Source of the DNA: Antedon mediterranea
Taxonomy: Eukaryota > Echinodermata > Crinoidea > Comatulida > Antedonidae
Direction: 5' to 3'
Assembly: GCF_964355755.1 (NCBI RefSeq)
Contig: NC_092680.1
Coordinates: 20,189,001-20,253,000 of the forward strand
DNA length: 64,000 bases
Part shown: positions 11,720 through 22,978 of the stretch, in pieces
Layout: each line of letters starts with the position of its first letter
Numbering within the stretch: position 1 is the first letter of the stretch
Program-made: the position numbers and the translations under genes
Notes under the pieces: model-generated
Told to the model about the DNA's origin: nothing
Databases searched by the model: none
The model's input: the letters and a program-made list of their open reading frames with translations, nothing else

Positions 11720-14700
11720 CTGATTAAAGAAATATGAAAAATTTAAATAACTTGAAAGATATACTAGCTTTATAAATTAGCAAGACGAGGAAGAAAAGGG
11801 ATAGCTATGCTTGATAGATTAAAAAATAACAATACATATTTGGAACTAAAAGAAGAAGCACTAAATAAAGAAGCACGAAGAAAGAAGACTGTCATGGACC
11901 TGCCAATTGGCAGATGACAAGAGAGAGAGTCTAAATTCACGCCCGATACTATGGTAGGGTTCGTAGATACAGGAGTGAGTTGTGGCTTGGTGGTTATGAT
12001 GCTTGGCTACCACTCCAAGTGTCCTGGGTTCAAGTCCCGTCACATGTCAGGATTTTTTCTAAGGACCAAATTACTTCAATCCCAAAGACTTGTAATAAGA
12101 CTTTGTTTATGTAGAGCACCTTGTGTATATGTTTGTCTTGTGAACCTCTGAGGGTCCCTAATGATCAGCAATAGCTGGATGGATCACCCTCATTAAATAT
12201 GGTTTAAAAAAAAAAAAAAAAAAAATTACTACAGGATTAAGTTGCAAGAGAATAAACACAGTATACTTTACCATTTGTGATGAGATGTGTTTTGCTATAC
12301 ATTTATTGGTTGTCTATTTAGCACTTATCAATTACTTATATAGCTGTTATCTCTGAGGGTCCCTAATGATCAGCAATAGCTGGATGGATGGATGGATCAC
12401 CCTCATTAAATATGGTTTAAAAAAAATAATCTTACCCTTTGCTTTCCTTTTTCTTCTGTTTGCAAACCAGTTGTACACATTCATAGGAGTTATTACTCTA
12501 TTCTCTGTACATAAATCTTCTGTGGGAATCAATAACATTTAATTGATAATATAATAATAATAATAGTTTATTCATATAAGCAAGCTCTCAATGTGCTATA
12601 CATTTTTGTTTGGATCAAACACGTATGGAAACATGCACCCATAATAGTGCATCTAGTATTCAGCACAAAGTTGAGTCTTGATTTAACCGGGTATCCATTT
12701 TATCCACTTGGGTAGAGAGAGGCAAATGTAAGTGTCTAAGGATACAAGCAATACAGAGTTGGATTCCAACCATGATCTCACGATCAGTAATCCAACGTCC
12801 AACACATCCTCAATGTACATTATGTATCAATTTGCTGACTTAAATTTACAGCTTTCAGATTAATTAGGCCTAATCAAAGAGGCAAACATTTATTTCATCC
12901 TGCAACAAGGAAATTACATTGCTTGCGCTGAACAAATTAAAAATAATACTAAAAAAAATGTTACAAAGTCAAAAAGTACAAGATATAAAAGATAAAAAGA
13001 CACTAACCATCAATCGCCTTTTAAAATTATAATTAAATTGTCTTATACCCCCAAAGAAGGTGGTTGTGCAAGAGACTGGTGGTCTTAAACGTCTGATACA
13101 AATTATGCACCTGTCTTTACAGTGCATTGGTTGGTTTCATCATCCAAAAATGCAATTGAAAAGTCAATTCAACAAACATGGTTGGTAATTGAGATTGTGA
13201 AAATAAGCAGCAGCAAAATAAAGTATATTTTCACATCACTTACTTACCTACACTATTACTTAAAGAGTTGAGTGTGTCCGCCATGGTGCGCACTTCGTTC
13301 ATGCTTGGGTAAGCATTCTCTTTGCGATAGGTTTCTAGAACTTGAAGTTCCTTTTCAGTCCAGTGGAGTCGGTCACGACGACCAAACACAGGTCTTGCTG
13401 TCTGACCTACAGTATCAATATGACAAAATGTTATTGTTAATATAACATGGAATTCTCCCTAATATAGAAGGTCAAACATTTTATTATTTGATCTAAAGGA
13501 AAAATTGGTGAAATAGTGGAATTATACTCTCTGATATTACTTTTGCTCCGATACAGCATTGGTCTGAAAGCGAACAGTAATTAGTGGATGCTAAACATAG
13601 GATTTTACTGTATTCTGTAATATACGGTAACCTTTATATATTTAATACATAGATGTATTAAACAACTAGAGTAATGGGTAGTAACGCAGTGCTGAACAAA
13701 ATCATATGTATTATCACCGTGCACTAGTACAACCAAAATAGGTATAGTAGAGCACAGTGCTAAACTAAATTCTATTTATTATCACTGTGCGCAAGTACAA
13801 TCAAAATTGGTAGAGTAGCGCACAGTGCTAAACTAAATCCTATTTATTATCACTGTGCGCATGTACAACCAAAATGGGCTAATTTTATATAGTTAATACA
13901 TAGATGTATTATACAACTAGAGAGCTAATCTTTGTTAATATTATTACTACTTACCTTCAACTCTGCTCTGTTGAGATTGAACATTTCCTCGGTTGGATAG
14001 GTGGTACCATGTATAGAGAAGCTTAACAGCAACCTTTGTGAGTCCCCTTCCTGTTAGCAGGTAATGCGACAGTATCCCCTTCTGTATGCCAAGCTCCTTA
14101 GACAGCCAGCTTTGTGATATATCATGGCTTAATATAAACATCTTGATATCTTCCCATAGCTTGTTTGGATCGTGGCTGGTGGAGTGAAAGAAAAGAAAAT
14201 TAAATAACTAACCCAAATCCTTCAGATGGGACGTACACCTGTTGGTTCTGTGTACATATAGTGCACGTTAAAGAACTTGGTACACTATTCGCAAAGAGTA
14301 TGGGATTGTCTCCTGGTGTGCTGATCTGGGTGGTAGTCGCTGCACTGCTGGCTGCCGTGGGTCCGTGGAGCGCCTAATCTGAATTTCCTCAGTTTCCAGT
14401 TAAGCTTGAGGACAAATATTAATACCTTTACCTTTATATTTTGATTGGCTATTGTTTGTTAATAATGGATATTAACTTTGTATTCACACCTAATCAAGGG
14501 CATATGTAGAAATGTGTTTAAGGAGGGTACAAAGTGCATCCAGTATTTATTATGTTTTTAGTTAGTATTTTGCAAGTGAACAGAATCCTCCCTTGAAAAC
14601 TTTGTTTAGCACTACTATACTTTCGCATCCCAATCTCATAAGATTAACCCAATTTAAAAACAAATCACCACCTGCGCAGTGGTGATAGTGATTGACTATA

Positions 14701-15920
14701 AAGTCTTATGCCCAGCGAATTCAAATTTGGTGTGAAAGTACAGTACCGACAATTTTTGTTTTAATCACAGATTACTGTGTGTCAGAACGTTGGATACCAT
14801 AGCTATACAAGTAGTCAACTCTCCCAATACCGGACACCTTTTGGCTGGTCTAATATGTCTGGTTTTCTGTAAAGTCTGGTATTGGGAATGTGTATTTGTT
14901 GTGAGGTAATTTCCCGATTGATCGTAATCAAAACGGTACTGGGTATGGTCTACTAGTTTTTCTGCTCCCAACCAGTACATCCATTCATAGAAGCTTTGAT
15001 GAAGTAAGCCTACCTGGTGGTGGCCATAGAACGGTCCCGAGATAACGACTATACTTCGGCTTTAGTCGATAGAAGATTGAATGAATTGTTAGAGATAGAG
15101 TATACGATGTTATGATTATGTGTAGATATGTGATTTGTTCTTTTTATTCCAATGATGTTATGTATTTAATAAATTTGTTATATCAATTAATTAAATTATC
15201 GTAGATTGCATATTATGCGATGAATATTATTTAATACATTTTTGATATATTATTATTATTATTATTACATTAATAAAAAAGATATTTGTTAGTATAAATT
15301 AAAAATATAGATATAAGGAAGAAAAGCAAAGGAAGAAATTGTGTATTTAATGGTAAAAATGAATTTGGGACCTTTTGAACCTCAAGAAAAGTCTGGTTTG
15401 GGGAGAGTTTCCAGTTTTGTCCAGTCTTGGGAGAGTCCACTGTAGTTACAACTTGCAATAAAACACACCTTATTAGTCTATTAAATTCAGCTTCAGCTTC
15501 TACATCCATTGGCGTTTCTTGACTTGGCACACTGTTACTTACTACAAACATATTAGACGGCACTTGGCTTAAGTCAGAACTTCTTGACCCAGCATGCATA
15601 TTTAGCACAGAACTTTGGTGTTGGACTACGGAACTTGGTATTTGCACTGGACTTTGAGATGCAGAACTATGCAAGGAACTCTGGTGAGGGTAAGCAGAAC
15701 TTGAAACAGATTGATTATCGTTGGTTCCTTGATAAACTCTTGGCGATGGCACTGTGTGGACATCCTTAATCTGGATGCGTTTCTCTGGTGATGGTCCAAG
15801 ATCGTTGTCCAGTTTCTCCATTGCAGTTATAGCTGCCACCATCTCTTCTTTCGTCATGCCAGTAGCACGTAGCCGCCGCAGAAGCTCATACTGCTCTATG
15901 GTGTAGCGTGGTTGTGACAT
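11439..15920 (-). CDS. HMBOX1: HMBOX1-like homeobox protein, complete coding region, five coding exons
   Basis: Coding exons (minus strand, in order): 15469-15920, 13955-14175, 13248-13406, 12436-12519, 11439-11719; total 1197 nt, 398 residues plus stop. All junctions have GT/AG and consistent phase. The N-terminus (residues about 5-40, RYTIEQYELLRRLRATGMTK) matches the conserved N-terminal helical region of HMBOX1; residues about 150-220 form the POU-specific-like domain; residues about 234-305 form the atypical homeodomain ending WFANRRKRKAK. In vertebrates HMBOX1 (HOT1) binds telomeric TTAGGG repeats and acts as a transcriptional regulator. The length is close to the vertebrate protein (about 420). 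The tail is acidic then Ser/Thr-rich. HNF1 is the nearest alternative, but the N-terminal motif favours HMBOX1. Confidence 0.9.
11975..12229 (+). mobile_element. tRNA-derived SINE with 7-bp target duplication
   Basis: The head carries an A box (TGGCTTGGTGG, 11982-11993) and a B box (GGTTCAAGTCC, 12027-12037) at tRNA-like spacing. An unrelated body and a 20-base poly(A) at 12206-12225 follow. The unit is flanked by TACAGGA at 11968-11974 and 12230-12236. It lies in HMBOX1 intron 4, antisense to the gene. Confidence 0.8.
12351..12428 (+). mobile_element. SINE 3'-tail fragment
   Basis: This repeats the last 75 bases of the SINE at 11975-12229 (CTCTGAGGGTCCCTAATGA onward), with an expanded GGAT microsatellite and a short A-run. 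It is a 5'-truncated copy ending a few bases from the HMBOX1 exon 4 donor. Confidence 0.7.
12436..12519 (-). CDS. HMBOX1: HMBOX1 coding exon 4 (homeodomain recognition helix)
   Basis: Acceptor TTCCCACAG and donor GTAAG bound an 84-nt exon for residues 278-305. It carries the recognition helix VYNWFANRRKRK with W48, F49, N51 and R53 of the homeodomain code all present; position 50 is Ala, as in HNF1/HMBOX1 proteins. A truncated SINE tail ends only a few bases into the downstream intron. Confidence 0.9.
13248..13406 (-). CDS. HMBOX1: HMBOX1 coding exon 3 (homeodomain, helices 1-2)
   Basis: Acceptor TACTGTAG, donor GTAAGTAA. It encodes residues 225-277, including GRRDRLHWTEKELQVLETY and MADTLNSLSNSV, which are homeodomain helices 1 and 2. 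159 nt, phase 1 at both ends. Confidence 0.9.
13635..13921. repeat. Three ~67-bp tandem units with hairpins, bracketed by a direct repeat
   Basis: Three diverged units (starting about 13678, 13743, 13811) lie between two copies of a 37-bp sequence containing AATACATAGATGTATTA (13635-13671 and 13885-13921). The last unit holds a perfect 10-bp inverted pair GCGCACAGTG / CACTGTGCGC. It lies within HMBOX1 intron 2. Confidence 0.65.
13955..14175 (-). CDS. HMBOX1: HMBOX1 coding exon 2 (POU-like domain)
   Basis: Acceptor CCACCAG precedes 14175; donor GTAAGTAG follows 13955. It encodes residues 151-224, starting SHDPNKLWEDIKMFILSHDI and including SKELGIQKGILSHYLL and LLYTWYHLSN. These correspond to the helix-turn-helix of the POU-specific-like domain of HMBOX1. 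Confidence 0.9.
14221..14413. repeat. Dispersed repeat family C, copy 1 (SINE-like)
   Basis: About 190 bp shared with 22086-22264, beginning at a GTGTACATATAGTGCA block and ending CAGTTTCCAGTTAAGCTTGAGGAC. The two copies differ by point changes and small gaps. No terminal repeats or tail identified, so the class is uncertain. Confidence 0.6.
15469..15920 (-). CDS. HMBOX1: HMBOX1 coding exon 1 (start, N-terminal domain)
   Basis: ATG at 15920-15918 is the first methionine of the conserved block MSQPRYTIEQYELL, which aligns to the vertebrate N-terminal helical region. A Ser/Gln-rich linker follows. The exon ends phase 2 (AG) before a GTGTGT donor at 15468. The 5' UTR probably starts at an acceptor near 15953. 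Confidence 0.9.
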
Positions 15921-15930
15921 CCTTGTTGCA

Positions 15931-16214
15931 TTCGCTTGAAGTGGGGTGAAACCCTTGGATAAGAGAAAAATGGAATACCTATAAGTAAGTTTTTTATTTT
16001 TAGTTTAGGTGGTTACTGGTTTACTGGCATTTTCAATTATTTTGATGCTTGAAAGTATTATTGAGAATATTGAATTCGCTTGAAGTAGAGTGAAACCCTT
16101 GGATAAGAAAAAAAATGGAATACCTATAATGAAACTTTTGATTTTTACTTTAGGCAGTTACTGGTTTACTGGCATTTTCAATTATTTTGATGCTTGAAAG
16201 TATTATTGAGAATA
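15931..16214. repeat. Tandem duplication (~140 bp x2) at the HMBOX1 5' UTR acceptor
   Basis: Copies at 15931-16069 and 16075-16214 are about 90% alike. Copy 1 includes the likely 3' splice site before the start codon, so copy 2 offers a second, similar acceptor upstream. Confidence 0.75.
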
Positions 16215-16556
16215 AGTCTATGTTACTGATAGACCACATTGGTTTAGTGATAACAGTGAATGTCAATTATATGATGGGATGCTTCAAATTCGGATCATCT
16301 AATGTCCTGGGATTTATTTGAGGATATAGTCTATCGGAACAGTCTACAAAGAAATTAGGTGCATGGTAGACCAAACATGGCGAACATGCATAGTTGACTA
16401 TGTATAATGATGAATGATACAACAATATTCCACTACATTACACTTACAGGCATCCGATATTCATTTACCATTTAAAAAAAAAAAAGTAATCACATTCACA
16501 GTATTGATGCATTTAATTGTAATAATTAAATTAGACTACTTTATAAAATACTTTAC

Positions 16557-17060
16557 CTGTGTTGCGTTGTAGTTTGAAATTGTAGATTTTGTTTCAGCTC
16601 AATCTCAAAGCTTAGGCCTAGGCTTACATAGAACTATCTGCCGATGAAAGGCAGGCAATCAACCCTACCGTTCACTGACACTACCCTCCCGTTTGTATAA
16701 GCTCTAGCCTAGGCCTAGCCTTTTTTTATATTATATAGGCCTAGCTTATTTAGTCCAATCAAGTTTATAATGAACGAAGTAGGTGCTATATTGTATTATA
16801 TCACATTGGAGAAGTTAGCTCCAACCTCAAATGTGTTTTAATTAATTAATCGGTAATCTCGACCTCCTACTACGTCTATTTTTGTTTGTTGTTGTGAAAA
16901 GTTTATGTTTTGGAGAGAGCGCCACCTTTGTTGAGGCCAAAAAAATTATGCAGCGCGTGCGGATGGATGTTTCGCGCAGGCAGTGATACGCATTTCCGGT
17001 ATTGTGCGTAGTGTTTCACTTCCGTTACGCTAACGCGGTTCCGCTTAGCAACATATCTCT
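16557..17060 (-). promoter_or_regulatory. HMBOX1: HMBOX1 non-coding first exon and promoter region
   Basis: On the minus strand CAACACAG|GTAAAG at about 16557/16556 is a good donor for a non-coding first exon. The sequence above it, especially 16915-17045, is richer in CpG (GCAGCGCGTGCGGATGG, TTTCGCGCAGG) than anything nearby, which fits a TATA-less promoter. The transcription start itself cannot be placed. Confidence 0.5.
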
Positions 17061-18372
17061 GCAATATTGTACTTGTAGGCTATATACAGTTTTTTCAATT
17101 TATAAATCGCATAATGGATAATCAAAAGTCACACGATTATTTTAAAGCAGCGGATTATGTAGATTAATCAACGACTTTTGTGTTTTTTCCTATTGCTTAA
17201 AATGTTATGGTTTTGAATTTAAATCATAAACTGTTAATAATAGAATAGGTCTCAACATTCATAATGTTATGAACAATTTATTTATTAATAAATTATTGTA
17301 TGAGATGGTAATATAATAATATTTTGTCTTTTTCTTTTGGGGCTGTAGATACACCTTTAGTAGACTGAGTTATTTAATTTTTCTATAACTTAGTGTATAG
17401 GTAGGTACGTCATATTTTAGTCACGTGATTACATACTACGACGATGTATACGTAAATCATAAAGTTAGATGACAAACAATTCGCACAAACTTGTCAGGCA
17501 TCTATGCGAAACTTGTTCAACTTGATGCCCCTCGTTATAACTCAGCCTCAACTCTGCTCATATTTGGATGTTGGAGCAAATAATCAGAATTCAGGACTGC
17601 ATAGTTGACATAGTTTAACTCGAGCTCTTCTTGAAAGAAAGTTTGGAAGGCATGCAGCGCGTTTCAATTACCCGTTTTATGGTAACAGTCCCGAATGAGT
17701 AATATACGACGTAGCGTACGCCAAATTGATACATCGAATAATTGATACATTTGTGCCTGGCTCATCGGAGTTGGCTTACTGTATATTATTATGTTTTATA
17801 GACTCTTTTTATTAAGCAAAATTATACCTTAGATGTTATATTTGACGAGCAACAATGTCCCACGTTGGACGAATAAAGTTAGGCCCTAATACTTTAGTAA
17901 TAGTATCATTAGACCCTATGTTATGTACCCGGTTATGTATGATACATCGAATAATTGATATATTTGTGCCTGGCTCATCAGAGTAGGCTTATGTATTATG
18001 TTATAGACTCTTTTTGATAAGCAAAATTATGATTATAGAATTATGAAATTATGAAACAGTCGACGGTCATCTTAAAATATAAAGTTATCTATCAATCAAT
18101 CAATGAATATTAACATAAAACATGCATCGTTACGTCATAAATATGCATATTAACCTAGAAAATTTGTTAACATGTAAAATTACGTCAAATTGCTAACCGG
18201 GGCTGAAATAAACCGTAATTTGTGCATTTTTTATTTTCTGGCAACAGGCTGCGGGTGCAAAATTAAATATTAATACTAATAGATAGCGATTACTATAAAG
18301 ATAGTGATTATGCATCATGACAATTGACTATGTAGAAATCGCAAAGATAGTTTACCTATTTCCTAAATTAAC
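17061..18372. other. Intergenic, includes a ~95-bp direct repeat
   Basis: A block starting GATACATCGAATAATTGATA and ending AAGCAAAATTAT occurs at about 17731-17826 and again at about 17940-18029, as a spaced direct duplication. Otherwise unremarkable AT-rich DNA. Confidence 0.5.
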
Positions 18373-18907
18373 TTAAAGATGTATTGTCCCTTTGACTAAT
18401 TCCAAAAAAAATATTAAAAAAAAGATTTCGTCATTTTGAAGTAGGCCTATCATATAGTTATTAACTTTCACCAAAAATTAGTCGAAAAAAAATCATTTAA
18501 CTGAAATACAGGAGTTTTTTTGCTCAAAAAATAACTTTGACTTCCAGTAAAAGTTTTCGATCAAAACATATCTCATAATGCAACGCGCTTCTTTGGCTAC
18601 TCTGTATGCATAATCATAAACTTTCTTGCGATCTGTGTGAAAACACCTTCTCAACCATGACGAGGTGTAAACAATCCTAATTAGCATCATGCATAATGCA
18701 TACTTGAAATCTTTGTTTACTATTTCGCTTGCGACAATTTTCCAGACAAAATGTAATCAATTTAATTTACCTGTTAATTACGTAAACTTGTTGTTTTTGG
18801 CTCGAATTTTCGGCTTAAAGTGAATAATATTACTTTGATATGGCCAATTTAAATTTAGAATATTTTGACCTTAATTTGTTTGTGTTTCAAGGGACAACAC
18901 ATCTTAA
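18373..18907. mobile_element. MITE-B copy, complete
   Basis: 535 bp with ends TTAAAGATGTATTGTCCC and GGGACAACACATCTTAA. It is the most complete member in this window and defines the family also seen at 1950, 8734 and 53852. It has no open frame of note. TTAA at both ends suggests a piggyBac-like or Kolobok-like target site. Confidence 0.65.
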
Positions 18908-21592
18908 CTGTCTCAATATCTTTCAAAATAAAATAAAAACAAAATTTATTTCATTTACAAAAAAAATTTACGCAGAGTTTCGAACCCACAAGCTTGCGCT
19001 TAGAGTATTAGCGGGAACCTAGCAGCTCTATTTTTTAAAATTTGCTCAGCCTAAAGTATGGTGGTGTACTGAAGATTCTTATATATTTTCATTCAAAATA
19101 GGCCTATATGTATCATTTCCGGGGCTCTTGCAGCTCTATTTTAAACACTACAGTTTTGGTACAGGGCCATTCGTTGTTATGCAAATCAGCCTGTGCAGGT
19201 GTAGGCCTAATGGGGAAGATGGTTATGCTAGTCCTTCGCGGTCAACACGCCACACTGTTAAATTTTGATTTTGTTAATCGTTAGAAGATAATTCTATTCA
19301 TGTAATGCATATGGCGTGACCCATATAGTTGCAGCTCCCCTATTTTAGTTTGCAATAATCTCGAGAAGAAGTCCACCCAACAGTACTAAAAAATGTAGGA
19401 GCTTCTTTTCGAGGTTTTGGTGGTTACCATGCCAACATCTTTGGCCTCCATTTATTGAGTGTCAAGCCCAACTCTAACATGAACAAATGAATCACTAATT
19501 TCGACTTTAAGAAACCCTTTAATGCAATAAAATTGTACGCTTGCGATAACTCCGATTACACACTCATATGTTGGTTTAGTCAGTCAGTGGTTAAAGTGTA
19601 CGTGTGTATTTCTGCGCATGACGTAACAAATTAAAAGTTGTTTTTTTGTTGTGCAAAGTGTCAACATGGCCTGCTAAGACGGCAGATGTGTGCTAGTGTG
19701 TTCAATAGACCGGTTACTCTTTACACAAAACAAAACAAAAAGTGTCAACAAAACAATAGAATAACGTATAAGCCAAAAAATAATCGATTCTCACACCGTT
19801 ATATGGCGTAATTCAATTTAAAAAAAAAAATAAAAAATAAATAAATTCAAGCTACTTACATTTTTAAATATATCAGATAACATTTTTTCCGTTTATTTTT
19901 TATATCAATTTTATATAGTTAATGTAACCCTTGACAATTGTAATAATATATAAATTCCGCAATATTCAGCATGTCTGTATATTATTATACTGTATGTAGG
20001 TCATAAGTAAATGTTTTTAATAATTGTAAATTTATTTATTTTTTAAATATACTATGTCACTAAAAAAACAACATGGAGAACATGACCTTTGTTTTTAATT
20101 TTAATAATACAAGAGAGAATATACATATTATATGCATATATAGAGAACTTGTATATATTTCAATAATTTTTACATCTAACTGAAATAAAAGTGGGACGAG
20201 CCCATAAAAGACAACACAAATTTGTATATAGTGTTCTTTGTGGTTCCAAGTTTGTTCGCTGGTGGTAAACAAAGTTCCATACTTAATTGTTCTGATCATG
20301 CGCACTAACTTCTATTACACTATTATGGGATAGGCCTACTTTCCAAAAAGTTTGCACACTTCCACTTTGTGAAGGTCGCGAAACTTGTTGGTAGGAAGAA
20401 CATATTTACTAGTAGAAAAGTTTGAAATAAAGTTACTTTTTTGAAAAAATAAAGGTAAGAATTAACAACGAATGAAAAACATTATATATAGAGTTGACAT
20501 ATGACCTTTAATGGTACAATGACCTTGTTCTTAAGAACAGTGTTAGGCTGAAATTATTACGTACTCTCGTTGGATTCTCGTTAAGTTCGTAGAAGGGTAG
20601 AGAAAGAGTGTTCTTATCAGCTTCGTCGCGCCTCTACTCCTGGTCCACATGGTCTTAGGAACAATTTGCTAACAACGGTGTGTTGTTATTGCTTCCTGGA
20701 GGCGGGAAACATTACTGATAACATACGAACTTTTATTATAGGTAATGTATAAAGGTTTAAAACATACGCCTCTTCATATTTAGTTGTTGTTGGAAGTTTC
20801 GAAATGAATTACACTGTTATAAAAGACTTACCAGGCTTGGGTCGTACCAATCAATAAGCCTAGCCTACTGTGCAGTAGAGTAAGGGCTTAAAGATTACGA
20901 TCGAACAAAACAAGCGGTTTTGCGTTTTAAAGTTTATACTTAATAATATGGGTTTGGTATTTGCTGTTTTTTTTTTACATTTTACTATATCAGATTTGTT
21001 TTGGTTATTTTTATAATATATAATAATAATTGAATCCTGTGCTGTGAAAACTAAATTTGTATGGTATATCTTGCCTCTATTTTTATACAGACTTGACAAA
21101 GGTATCGCATGTGACTGTGAAACTATATCATATTACAAATTACAATTGCCAAGGGAGAAAAATTCACAGTTATATGAATAGGCAAAATCTTTAAATCTAT
21201 AATAAAAAAAGTGGTAAACCTTATTTTTTTAATAAAATCATTTCTTATTATTAGTCAGAAATCATTAAAAAAAATTTGCTACAAAAAATCTATGTTTAAA
21301 TTGTTAGTGTATGATAATATTATCTCAATTTATAAGCCGGCCTGAAGTCGGCCCGACGCCGGCTTTCTTTTTAGCCCGCAATGTGTTTACACTTACCCAA
21401 AAAGTCGGCCCCTACTTGTGTTTACACTTGCTCTCGCGGAAGAGTGCTTGATGATACGATTTCGCTACATTACGTCATATCTGCTCATGTGCACCATCAA
21501 CCGTCTTAAAAAGTTAATATTATTAGGCGTTGTCGATCTACACTAGGCCTATCAAACTTTATGAAAAAAAGCATCAGATAACAGTATTTAAT
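18908..21592. other. Intergenic, no gene identified
   Basis: Mostly AT-rich. A GC-rich hairpin lies at about 21333-21365 (AAGCCGGC ... GCCGGCTT). The 21340-21905 stretch has several GCCGGC and GTGTTTACACTT words near both ends and might be a diverged transposon, but I could not define clean terminal repeats. Confidence 0.4.
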
Positions 21593-21710
21593 ATGGATCA
21601 AAACAATTGTATTATTGCTTTACTACTAATGTTTGCGTCTCGTTTTCTGAAGAATAGTAGTAGATCAATTCATCTTCACCAATTTAATTTCAACGAAGAA
21701 ACTATTTCCG
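21593..21710 (+). CDS. Candidate upstream coding exon of the MYT1-like gene, or of a small transposon
   Basis: An ATG at 21593 opens a frame (MDQNNCIIALLLMF...) ending at a consensus donor GTAAGT (21711). The leftover phase (one base) joins in frame to the exon at 25062, giving VTHGK before the next Met. The hydrophobic N-terminus is not known from MYT1 proteins, and the surrounding GCCGGC-bearing sequence could be a mobile element. Phase agreement alone has a one in three chance. Confidence 0.25.
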
Positions 21711-22978
21711 GTAAGTTTCGTAAACTTTAAACTATAATTGACCCAGAACGTTCATTTTATGACCGTGAGTGTTTACACTGAAGCGTAGTCTAGACTAGGA
21801 TCAAAATTGCGCCGGCTTGGTTGTTCCCAGGGTGGTTACACTTGTACACTGTTGGCTCAGAGCCGGCCTCGGGCTTGCTGAAAGCTAAAGTGTAATGGGG
21901 TCTAAGAATACACACTCACAGTATTCAGATATGTGGTTATAAACCTGATGTGAAAATTATGCTTTTCTTGGTTAGTAGTTCTAAGTTAATCATAATGTAA
22001 ATAGTTTAGAGATTCCAACCCATGGTGTTCAATAAGGAGATATCGATTTTGAAAGTGGGACATTCTGTTGAAAATGGGATAGTAAAGCTGTTGGTCCCGT
22101 GTACATATAGTGCATGTTGAAGAAGTTTGTTACACTATTAATCAAAGAGTATAGGATTGTATCTCCTGGAGTGCTAATCTGGTAGTAGGCACTGCGCTGC
22201 TGGATGCTGTGTGTCCATGGAGGGCCTATGCGATTTTCCTCAGTTTCCAGTTAAGCTTGAGGACCAGATTAAATACATTTAACATTTAAATAGTCACCAC
22301 ACAAGCCTCAGTGGGAAAGGGTAATAATAATTACAGTTAGCTCACCACCATGTACTGTACCATGAAATAGTCATTTGTCATAAGGTCCAGGCCCTGATGG
22401 CTCATTTATGGGTGATATGTCATAGCCAGTACACTGCTAATAATGATGTGCTTTTTAAATGTTAAAGTTTATATTCATTATATTCATTCAGAATCAACTC
22501 CTAATTTTGTTTTCTAAATTTTGTATTTTACTTTTTTGTTTTGTCATTGCATATTTTGAAGAAAAAAAAATTTTTTTTGGGATTGAATAATAGAACTGTA
22601 GTAAGACAAAACAGTCGAGCAAAATATTGAAAAGCTAGGAAATTTAGGGATTGAATGGAACGTTGGTAAGTTAAATGGGACAGTGGGAAAAAAAACACAA
22701 ATTTGGAATCTAGGGAATTTGTTGTTGAGTTCGTGGAAAGTCTTTATGTTGGCCACGTTATTGCTTTCTGTTTCTATGTAATACAGGATCTATTCTTGAA
22801 ACTAACATTTACATACTTTTTTTTCTGCTTAGTCAGCATGATAATACATTAAGTAAAGTTTATATTCCTGCCGTTGATTGTAGCTGGCCTACATTCAAAT
22901 TTTTTTATTTATACAATTTATAGTATGAAATGCTTGTTGTACCACTAGGAACATAATGCTAAAATAAAGATAATAGGA
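21711..22978. other. Intergenic or intron 0 stretch with repeat C copy 2
   Basis: Besides the family C copy at 22086-22264, I see no exon or structured element here. Confidence 0.4.
22086..22264. repeat. Dispersed repeat family C, copy 2
   Basis: Second copy of the family at 14221-14413, in the same orientation, with the same ending CAGTTTCCAGTTAAGCTTGAGGAC. Confidence 0.6.

Noticed and set aside
18975-19025. tRNA-like B box on the minus strand (GGGTTCGAAAC)
   Set aside because: No acceptor stem or A box at the proper distance; could be an old SINE trace but unsupported.
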